From positions 1-7,023 of the forward strand of contig JBDLHX010000115.1 of assembly GCA_039715165.1 (NCBI GenBank): a DNA stretch of 7,023 nt, given 5' to 3'. A model generated the notes under the pieces. The model worked only from the letters and a program-made list of their open reading frames with translations. It made no database searches and had not been told where the DNA came from. This document shows positions 1-5,494 of this stretch, one piece after another. Every line of letters starts with the position of its first letter. Position 1 is the stretch's first letter. Source of the DNA: JAHEEL01 sp039715165. GTDB taxonomy: Bacteria; Actinomycetota; Acidimicrobiia; Spongiisociales; UBA5794. Position numbers and translations under genes: made by a program.

Positions 1-1359
<1,359 letters not shown>

Positions 1360-1360
<1 letters not shown>

Positions 1361-1374
1361 GCAGCTTCGCTGCC
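1360..1374 (+). other. Small hairpin at the groEL stop codon
   Basis: Starting on the last base of the groEL stop codon, GGCAGC can pair with GCTGCC around a TTC loop, giving a 6-bp stem. It is too short and lacks a following T-run, so it is not a terminator by itself. It may protect the 3' end of the groEL message together with the stronger hairpin at 1407-1436. Function is inferred only. Confidence 0.4.
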
Positions 1375-1375
1375 G

Positions 1376-1407
1376 GTACCAAGTACCAAGTAGCAAGTAC
1401 CAAGTAG
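1376..1407. repeat. Short tandem repeat, 7-bp unit AAGTACC
   Basis: About four and a half copies of a 7-bp unit: a partial GTACC (1376-1380), AAGTACC (1381-1387), AAGTAGC (1388-1394, one change), AAGTACC (1395-1401) and a partial AAGTAG (1402-1407). It fills the space between the two hairpins downstream of groEL and is clearly less GC-rich than its surroundings. Read on the minus strand it gives a T-rich TACTTGG tract just after the 1407-1436 hairpin. A 7-bp period would shift frame if translated, and no gene covers it. Function unknown; the repeat itself is plain in the sequence. Confidence 0.85.
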
Positions 1408-1436
1408 GAGGGGCGGTCCGCAAGGGCCGCCCCTTC
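1407..1436 (+). terminator. Hairpin terminator between convergent genes
   Basis: Left arm 1407-1419 (GGAGGGGCGGTCC) pairs with right arm 1424-1436 (GGGCCGCCCCTTC) around a GCAA loop of the stable GNRA class. The stem is 13 bp with two G-U pairs when read as RNA. It lies 46 nt after the groEL stop and 48 nt after the end of the convergent acetyltransferase gene, so it is well placed to end both transcripts. On the plus strand only a short TTCGTTCG follows. On the minus strand the T-rich heptamer repeat follows. The lack of a clean U-tract lowers certainty that it works as a classic intrinsic terminator. Confidence 0.7.
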
Positions 1437-1484
1437 GTTCGTGGGTAGCGGAGAGCAGGGGATCGGCAGGAGCGCGGCTGTCGG

Positions 1485-2084
1485 CTACTGCAATACGCTT
1501 TCGGATTGGAGCGTGGCTCTGACCTCCGGCCACTCTTCGTCCAACAGACTCCATGCGGTGTGGTCGAGCCAGGTGTCGCGCACCTTCACCTCGTGGCGGA
1601 GCGTGCCGTCGAAGCTGAACCCGAGGTGCTTCGCGATTCGGTCGGACCGTTCGTTCCCGACCGCGATGCGCAGTGCGATCTTGTGATAGCCGAGCTCCTC
1701 GAAGCCGATCTGGATCGTGCGAGCCGTGATTTCGGTGCCGATCCCCTCGCCGTTCAGATCCGATCGCACCCAGTAGCCGATCTCGCCGATCTTGTTCACC
1801 GCCGACGTCGGCCAGATGGACACGTTGCCGACGTGGAGATCAGGTTCGTCCGGGAGACGGATGGCGAAGTCGAACGCACGACCTTCAGCCCACGCGGAGG
1901 CCGACTCGCGCACGAAGCGCTGGGCCACCGACCGATCGTATCCGACGGCCCACGGAAGCCAGAGCTCGAGCTCGGGGAGCGACGCCCGAACGGCGTCGTG
2001 CATCGGCCCGACATCCCGGCGCCGGAACGGGCGGAGAAGGAACCGCGGCGTGTGCCGCGGCCGGCTGTGGAGGTGCTGCGCCAT
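1485..2084 (-). CDS. GNAT N-acetyltransferase, RimJ/RimL type
   Basis: A 199-residue cytosolic acetyl-CoA-dependent N-acetyltransferase of the RimJ/RimL-like GNAT subgroup, whose members acetylate protein N-termini (including ribosomal proteins) or small amines. What is seen: an N-terminal RFLLRPFRRRD segment (residues 14-24, the usual first strand); EIGYWVRSDLNGEGIGTE (101-118) containing the acetyl-CoA pyrophosphate loop NGEGIG; then TARTIQIGFEELG (120-132), ALRIAVGNERSDRIAKHLGF (137-156) with the family's NxxS...LGF pattern; and a C-terminal DTWLDHTAWSLLDEEW (170-185) typical of this subgroup. Length is normal. The ATG at 2084-2082 is preferred because a TANNNT box sits 7 nt upstream and the protein begins close to the first domain strand; there is no Shine-Dalgarno. 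It converges on groEL and diverges from the Nudix gene across 31 bp. The substrate cannot be predicted. Confidence 0.9.
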   Translation of the reverse strand: MAQHLHSRPRHTPRFLLRPFRRRDVGPMHDAVRASLPELELWLPWAVGYDRSVAQRFVRESASAWAEGRAFDFAIRLPDEPDLHVGNVSIWPTSAVNKIGEIGYWVRSDLNGEGIGTEITARTIQIGFEELGYHKIALRIAVGNERSDRIAKHLGFSFDGTLRHEVKVRDTWLDHTAWSLLDEEWPEVRATLQSESVLQ

Positions 2085-2091
2085 CGAGCGC

Positions 2092-2097
2092 AGCCTA
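2092..2097 (-). promoter_or_regulatory. Predicted -10 box of the RimJ/RimL-type acetyltransferase gene (leaderless)
   Basis: Reading the minus strand, TAGGCT matches the actinobacterial TANNNT -10 consensus and is separated from the ATG (2084-2082) by 7 nt. That would place transcription start on or next to the A of the start codon, giving a leaderless mRNA. No good -35 hexamer is visible at the expected distance (around 2114-2121). Inferred from spacing and from the same pattern at three other starts. Confidence 0.5.
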
Positions 2098-2103
2098 CCG
2101 ACG

Positions 2104-2109
2104 TATGCT
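2104..2109 (+). promoter_or_regulatory. Predicted -10 box of the Nudix-decarboxylase operon (leaderless)
   Basis: TATGCT matches TANNNT and ends 6 nt before the ATG at 2116, so transcription probably starts at the start codon. No Shine-Dalgarno precedes that ATG. A -35 element would fall around 2081-2086, on the start codon of the divergent acetyltransferase gene, but no good TTGACA-like match is seen there. The promoter overlaps the opposite one (-10 at 2092-2097). Confidence 0.55.
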
Positions 2110-2115
2110 CACCAG

Positions 2116-2649
2116 ATGGACCTCTGGGACAAGCTCGCGTCGCTTCATCCGGTGGCGTCGCCGCCCGACGCCCGCTACGCCGTGCTCGTCCCCCTCTATG
2201 AGGACGCCGACGGAACCCCGCGGATCATCTTCACCCGCCGTCCCGAGCACATGAGAACGCACCCGGGCGATGTGGTCTTCCCCGGCGGCGGCCGGGAACA
2301 GGGCGAGGATCCGGTGGCGACGGCGAAGCGCGAGGCATGGGAAGAGGTGCGGCTGCCGCCCGAGAACGTCGTCGAGATCCTCGGCGGTCTCACCCCGGTC
2401 ACGACCCGCAGTCGCACGCGGTTGATCGTGCCCGTGGTTGCGAGAGTGATCCGGCCAGACGAGCTGATCCCGGATCCGTCCGAGGTGCACAGCATCATCG
2501 AGCCGCCGATCGACCATCTCCTCGACGAGTCCCGCTGGGTCACCCAGGAGTGGTACGGCCACGATCTGTGGTTCTACGAGTTCGAGGAAGGGACGCTGTG
2601 GGGAGCAACGGCGTTCATGGTGCGTGAGCTGTTGAGGTTCTTGAGATGA
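2116..2649 (+). CDS. Nudix hydrolase, CoA diphosphatase (NudL-like)
   Basis: A 177-residue hydrolase predicted to cleave the diphosphate of coenzyme A or acyl-CoA, yielding 3',5'-ADP and (acyl-)phosphopantetheine, with Mg2+ or Mn2+. The evidence is the CoA-specific motif IFTRRPEHMRTHPGDVVFPGG (residues 38-58, matching LLTxR...RxHPGxVxFPGG), running straight into the Nudix box G58-x5-E64-x7-R72-E73-A-W-E76-E77-V-R-L80. The metal-binding Glu residues are all present. The usual Gly before the last hydrophobic residue of the box is Arg (R79). The frame is open back to 1792, but that part lies antisense to the acetyltransferase gene; the ATG at 2116, just after a -10 box, is the likely start and gives the family's normal length. 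The stop overlaps the next start (ATGA). Possible alternative: a Nudix enzyme acting on another nucleotide diphosphate. Confidence 0.88.
   Translation: MDLWDKLASLHPVASPPDARYAVLVPLYEDADGTPRIIFTRRPEHMRTHPGDVVFPGGGREQGEDPVATAKREAWEEVRLPPENVVEILGGLTPVTTRSRTRLIVPVVARVIRPDELIPDPSEVHSIIEPPIDHLLDESRWVTQEWYGHDLWFYEFEEGTLWGATAFMVRELLRFLR
2634..2637 (+). promoter_or_regulatory. Ribosome binding site deciding the decarboxylase start
   Basis: GAGG in the context GTTGAGG lies 8 nt before the ATG at 2646, inside the last codons of the Nudix gene. Together with the ATGA overlap it supports 2646 over the in-frame ATG at 2667, and suggests translational coupling of the two genes. Confidence 0.6.
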
Positions 2650-4043
2650 CGGGCGACTCCTTCCACATGACACCGGACGAGTTCCGGCGGCACGGGCACG
2701 AGGTGATCGACTGGGTCGCCGACTACCTCGAGTCGGTGGGAGACCGGACCATCGTTCCGAGCGTTCAGCCGGGGGAGATCAGGGCGAAGCTGCCGGTAGC
2801 GGCGCCGGAGCAGCCCGAGCCCTTCGAGGCGATTCTCTCCGATCTCGACGAGATCGTGATGCCCGGTATCACCCACTGGCAGTCACCCGGTTGGTTTGCG
2901 TACTTCCCGGCGAACTCGTCACCGCCATCGATCCTCGGCGAACTCGTCTCTGCCGGTCTCGGTGTGCAGGGGATGCTGTGGTCGACGAGTCCGGCAGCAA
3001 CCGAGGTCGAGCAGGTCGTTGCCGACTGGCTCGTCGATCTTCTCGGCCTCCCGGCAACGTGGAAGACAAGTGGTCCCGGCGGCGGCGTGATCCAGATGAG
3101 CGCCTCGGACTCCACGCACACAGCGCTCGTGGTCGCGAGGCATCGCGCTGAGGCGGCGGCCGAGGACATGGTCGTGTACGCCTCCGAGCAGGCCCACTCG
3201 TCGATCGAGAAGGGTGCCCGGGTTGCCGGGTACGGCCACGTGCGACTTGTCGATGTCGACGACGAGTACGCGATGCGGCCGGACGCGTTCGAGGCGGCGA
3301 TCGATGCCGACGTCTCTGCGGGTCTCGTCCCCGTCGTGGTCGTCTCCGCCGTTGGGACGACCGGCACGACCGCCGTTGACCCGGTCCGCGCAATCGCCGA
3401 GATCGCGCGGCGTCACGGCCTGTGGCACCACGTGGATGCGGCCTATGCCGGTACCGCGATGATCTGCCCCGAGTTCCGCCACCACCAGGACGGCCTCGAA
3501 CTCGTCGACTCGTACACGTTCAATCCGCACAAGTGGATGTTCACGAACTTCGACTGCTCGCTGTTCTACGTCGCGGACCGCGAACCGCTCATCGACACGC
3601 TGAGCATCACGCCGCCGTATCTGCGCAACACCGCATCTGAGACGGGGGAGGTCGTCGACTACCGCGACTGGCACGTTCCGCTCGGCCGTCGTTTCCGCGC
3701 ACTCAAGCTCTGGTTCGTACTGCGGTCCTACGGGGCGGAGGGCATCCGGCACCATGTGCGGGAGCACGTCGCCCTCGCCGCGAACCTATCCGAGCAGATC
3801 GACGCTCACCCGCGACTCGAACTCGTTGCCCCGACGCTGTTCGGCCTCGTCTCGTTCCGCCACGTCGACGGAGACGACGCCACCGAGGCACTCGCTGAGA
3901 CGATCAACGAATCCGGCTGGGCATTCGTGACCCCGTCGACGATCAACGCGCGCCGTTTCGTCCGGGTCTCGATCGGCCAGACCAACACGACGGCCGAGCA
4001 TGTGAATCGGCTATGGGAGCTGGTCCGAGCAGCAGCGGGGTAG
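2646..4043 (+). CDS. PLP-dependent aromatic L-amino-acid decarboxylase (group II)
   Basis: A 465-residue cytosolic enzyme of the DOPA/tryptophan/tyrosine decarboxylase family, predicted to remove CO2 from an aromatic amino acid to give an amine such as tyramine, tryptamine or phenethylamine. What is seen: the N-terminal FRRHGHEVIDWVADYLESV segment (13-31), HWQSPGWFAYFPANSS (77-92), the cofactor-stacking His184 in QAHSSIEKG, Asp264 in HVDAAYAGT, the PLP lysine K296 in FNPHKW, and DYRDWHVPLGRRFRALKLWF (338-357). Tyr325 in PPYLRN aligns with the catalytic-loop Tyr332 of mammalian DOPA decarboxylase, which argues for decarboxylation rather than aldehyde synthesis. Gly347 aligns with Gly354 of that enzyme, a position where plant tyrosine-type enzymes carry Ser. 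Length is normal. The gene overlaps the Nudix stop by ATGA and is probably co-transcribed with it. The actual substrate is not settled. Confidence 0.93.
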   Translation: MTGDSFHMTPDEFRRHGHEVIDWVADYLESVGDRTIVPSVQPGEIRAKLPVAAPEQPEPFEAILSDLDEIVMPGITHWQSPGWFAYFPANSSPPSILGELVSAGLGVQGMLWSTSPAATEVEQVVADWLVDLLGLPATWKTSGPGGGVIQMSASDSTHTALVVARHRAEAAAEDMVVYASEQAHSSIEKGARVAGYGHVRLVDVDDEYAMRPDAFEAAIDADVSAGLVPVVVVSAVGTTGTTAVDPVRAIAEIARRHGLWHHVDAAYAGTAMICPEFRHHQDGLELVDSYTFNPHKWMFTNFDCSLFYVADREPLIDTLSITPPYLRNTASETGEVVDYRDWHVPLGRRFRALKLWFVLRSYGAEGIRHHVREHVALAANLSEQIDAHPRLELVAPTLFGLVSFRHVDGDDATEALAETINESGWAFVTPSTINARRFVRVSIGQTNTTAEHVNRLWELVRAAAG

Positions 4044-4111
4044 CGGAGCAGCCCCGGGTGAATGCTTGATCGGCCCGACCGTCGCACGCCCCCCGTTGCC
4101 CCGTTCGTAGG

Positions 4112-4117
4112 TACCGT
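4112..4117 (+). promoter_or_regulatory. Predicted -10 box of the PlsC-like gene (leaderless)
   Basis: TACCGT matches TANNNT and ends 6 nt before the GTG start at 4124; no Shine-Dalgarno is present. No credible -35 lies 16-18 nt upstream (a C-rich tract is there). The 80-nt gap 4044-4123 holds nothing else recognisable. Confidence 0.45.
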
Positions 4118-4123
4118 TATCGC

Positions 4124-4675
4124 GTGAAGTTCTTGAGCGAGATGTACTTCCGGCTCACGGGATGGGCCTTCGACGGGACTCTCCCGGACGAGCCGAAGCT
4201 CGTCATCATTGCCTATCCCCACACCTCCAATTGGGACTTCTTCGCCTTCCTTGCAGCCATCCGGCACTTCGATCTCAACGTGAGGTTCCTGGCTCACGAG
4301 GGCCTGTTCGTCGGCCCCTTCGCATGGCTGTTGCGCAAGTGGGGAGCGATCCCGGTTCAGGGCGGCCCCAAGTTGGTCGTAGAGCGGGCCGTTGCCGCAT
4401 TCGATCGGGCCGACTCGTTGTTTCTCGTGCTGGCGCCCGAGGGGACACGCGCACGCGGATCGGCATGGAAGTCGGGCTTCTGGCGCATCGCCGATGCGGC
4501 AGACGTTCCCGTGGTGATGGGATTCATCGATCGGGAGACGAAGCGCATGGGCTTTGGCCCGGCCCTCAAGGTCGACGGGGATGCCGAGGGCTGGATGGAA
4601 CAGGCGAGGGTCTTCTACGAGGACATGCGCGGTCTCAAGCCGGAGAACCGGGGGCCGCTCGAACTCGCCACCTGA
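4124..4675 (+). CDS. Lysophospholipid acyltransferase family protein (PlsC-like)
   Basis: A 183-residue protein of the LPLAT/PlsC superfamily, which transfers a fatty acyl chain from acyl-CoA or acyl-ACP to a lysophospholipid or related acceptor at the membrane surface. The catalytic HX4D motif is seen as H33-TSNW-D38 (PHTSNWDF), and the acceptor-phosphate motif as PEGTR (105-109) followed by WKSGFW (115-120), which fits the HTSNWD-type subgroup. The region between contains FLAHEGLFVGPFAWLLRKWG (55-74), the usual hydrophobic stretch. It is short compared with typical PlsC (~240 residues) but complete for this subgroup. The GTG at 4124 is chosen because of the leaderless -10 box and because MKFLSEMYFRLTGW resembles the usual N-terminus; Met7 is a later alternative. 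It is probably its own transcription unit. The acceptor lipid is unknown; it may not be the phosphatidic acid-forming enzyme of the cell. Confidence 0.85.
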   Translation: MKFLSEMYFRLTGWAFDGTLPDEPKLVIIAYPHTSNWDFFAFLAAIRHFDLNVRFLAHEGLFVGPFAWLLRKWGAIPVQGGPKLVVERAVAAFDRADSLFLVLAPEGTRARGSAWKSGFWRIADAADVPVVMGFIDRETKRMGFGPALKVDGDAEGWMEQARVFYEDMRGLKPENRGPLELAT

Positions 4676-4710
4676 CCAGATGTGCGTGCCGACGGCGTTG
4701 GCCCTGCCGT

Positions 4711-4905
4711 GACAGCACAGACCCCGTCTTCGAGCGACTGGCGTTTGAGACGTGATCTAAGCCTCAATCACGTCGAGACCGCCACGCCGAGTACCTGGCA
4801 GTGCCTGCGGCAGTCTCCCGTTCCCTCTCCACCAAGGAGCACGTCCCCTTTGCCGCGCTCGCCGGACACGGCGCAATCCTGCGGCTGGGCATTCGAGAAC
4901 ACTGA
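4711..4905 (+). pseudogene. Possible gene relic with one in-frame stop
   Basis: In frame 1 the sequence reads D-S-T-D-P-V-F-E-R-L-A-F-E-T, a TGA at 4753-4755, then S-K-P-Q-S-R-R-D-R-H-A-E-Y-L-A-V-P-A-A-V, continuing to ...KEHVPFAALAGHGAILRLGIREH and a stop at 4903-4905. The second part has a natural amino-acid mix and about 74% G/C at third positions over its last 39 codons, with first and second positions lower, as real genes here do. There is no plausible start codon after the TGA. It could be the C-terminal remnant of a gene displaced by the acetyltransferase gene, or chance in GC-rich DNA. The family is not recognised. Confidence 0.25.
4749..4774 (+). other. Hairpin downstream of the PlsC-like gene
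   Basis: GACGTGAT (4749-4756) pairs perfectly with ATCACGTC (4767-4774) around a 10-nt loop, 73 nt after the acyltransferase stop. There is no T-run on either side, so it is at best a weak terminator. It could instead be an inverted-repeat protein-binding site, since an 8-bp half-site with a 10-bp centre would suit a dimeric regulator. Neither role is shown. Confidence 0.35.
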
Positions 4906-4909
4906 GGAG
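4904..4909 (+). promoter_or_regulatory. Shine-Dalgarno of the second acetyltransferase gene
   Basis: GAGGAG lies 5 nt before the ATG at 4915, a good match to the anti-Shine-Dalgarno of 16S rRNA. It fixes that start and marks this gene as having a leader, unlike its neighbours on either side. Confidence 0.75.
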
Positions 4910-4914
4910 CCCTG

Positions 4915-5439
4915 ATGTCAGCACCAACACCGCAACGAACGATTGAAATCCGGCCCTACAAGAGCGAGGACTACGCGGCCTGCAGAGACCTCTGGGTCGA
5001 ACTCGCGGAGCACCACCGCAAGATCTACGACGCACCCTGGATCGGAGGAGACGACCCAGGAGCGGGCCTCGACGAGTTCCTGGCCAACGAGGGACGCCTT
5101 GGGGCATGGGTTGCCTCCGAATCCGCAGCGATCGTGGGGCTCGCCGGTCTTCTCAAGGATGGCGACGAGGTAGAGCTTGAACCGATCATCGTCTCGGGCG
5201 CGGAGCGAGGCCGAGGAATCGAACGAAACCTCGTCGACCGGGTCTTCGCTGAGGCCCGGGAAAGGGGGATGAGGAGAGTCAGCGTCCGGGCTGTGGCTCG
5301 CAACGTTGAGGCCATGGCGTTCTACCGCAGCGTCGGCTTCCGAACCCTTGGGCTCATCGAGCTCATGGCGCTTCTCGATGAGACGACGACGACATTCCAG
5401 CACGGACTCATGATCCACGGAGAGGCCTACGACTATTGA
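4915..5439 (+). CDS. GNAT family N-acetyltransferase
   Basis: A 174-residue acetyl-CoA-dependent acetyltransferase, cytosolic, substrate unknown. What is seen: an N-terminal IEIRPYKSEDYAACRDLW strand-helix (10-27), AWVASESAAIVGLAGLL (64-80), the core motif A LEPIIVSGAERGRGIERNLV (88-107), and motif B RNVEAMAFYRSVGF (129-142), which is strongly typical of the family. In the acetyl-CoA loop (Q/R-x-x-G-x-G/A) the last small residue is Glu103 (R98-G-R-G-I-E), a mild departure. The start at 4915 is supported by the Shine-Dalgarno 5 nt away. Codon use is unlike the neighbours: 9 of 17 arginines use CGA, AGA or AGG, against none in the visible groEL part and 5 of 29 in the decarboxylase. Together with the odd gap before it, this hints at acquisition by transfer. 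It is separated by 55 nt from the next gene, which has its own predicted promoter. Confidence 0.88.
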   Translation: MSAPTPQRTIEIRPYKSEDYAACRDLWVELAEHHRKIYDAPWIGGDDPGAGLDEFLANEGRLGAWVASESAAIVGLAGLLKDGDEVELEPIIVSGAERGRGIERNLVDRVFAEARERGMRRVSVRAVARNVEAMAFYRSVGFRTLGLIELMALLDETTTTFQHGLMIHGEAYDY

Positions 5440-5481
5440 GGCCGGCCGTCGCTGGGTGCGACCTACCGGGGACGCATTCCA

Positions 5482-5487
5482 TAGACT
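5482..5487 (+). promoter_or_regulatory. Predicted -10 box of the NnrE-NnrD gene (leaderless)
   Basis: TAGACT matches TANNNT and ends 7 nt before the ATG at 5495. A partial -35 match, GCGACC (5458-5463), lies 18 nt upstream. No Shine-Dalgarno is present before the ATG, consistent with a leaderless message. Confidence 0.5.
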
Positions 5488-5494
5488 CACGCGT

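Larger units (their letters stand above)
4676..4914. other. Gap without an intact gene (239 bp)
   Basis: No intact gene is convincing here. An open frame from the ATG at 4682 to a stop at 4915 is low-complexity (Ser/Pro/Arg-rich) and resembles nothing known. Frame 1 gives a coding-like stretch interrupted by a stop (see the possible relic at 4711-4905). A hairpin lies at 4749-4774 and a Shine-Dalgarno at 4904-4909. A promoter for the downstream acetyltransferase gene should lie in this gap, but none is obvious close to its start. Confidence 0.6.

Noticed and set aside
1376..1436. Repeat cluster after groEL as a CRISPR-like array
   Set aside because: Units are only 7 bp and contiguous, with no spacers and no cas genes in the window.
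1792..2115. N-terminal extension of the Nudix protein back to an upstream ATG
   Set aside because: These 108 codons lie antisense to the acetyltransferase gene and match nothing, while the ATG at 2116 gives the family's normal length and follows a -10 box.
1506..2201. 231-codon open frame on the plus strand
   Set aside because: It runs antisense through the well-supported acetyltransferase gene and is Arg/Pro-rich, as expected of a mirror frame in GC-rich coding DNA.
2919..3767. 282-codon open frame on the minus strand inside the decarboxylase gene
   Set aside because: Antisense shadow of a gene with clear motifs; no start signal and no recognisable domain.
4749..4905. TGA at 4753-4755 as a recoded (selenocysteine) codon with a nearby hairpin
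   Set aside because: The TGA lies inside the 5' arm of the hairpin rather than just upstream of it, as a bacterial SECIS needs, and no selenoprotein family is recognisable around it.
4682..4915. Open frame of 77 codons whose TGA overlaps the acetyltransferase ATG (TGATG)
   Set aside because: The translation is low-complexity Ser/Pro/Arg-rich, has no start signal or family resemblance, and TGATG overlaps arise easily by chance in such DNA.
5456..5494. Upstream GTG start for the NnrE-NnrD protein
   Set aside because: The extra 13 residues do not fit the family N-terminus and would cover the predicted -10 box; no Shine-Dalgarno supports it.
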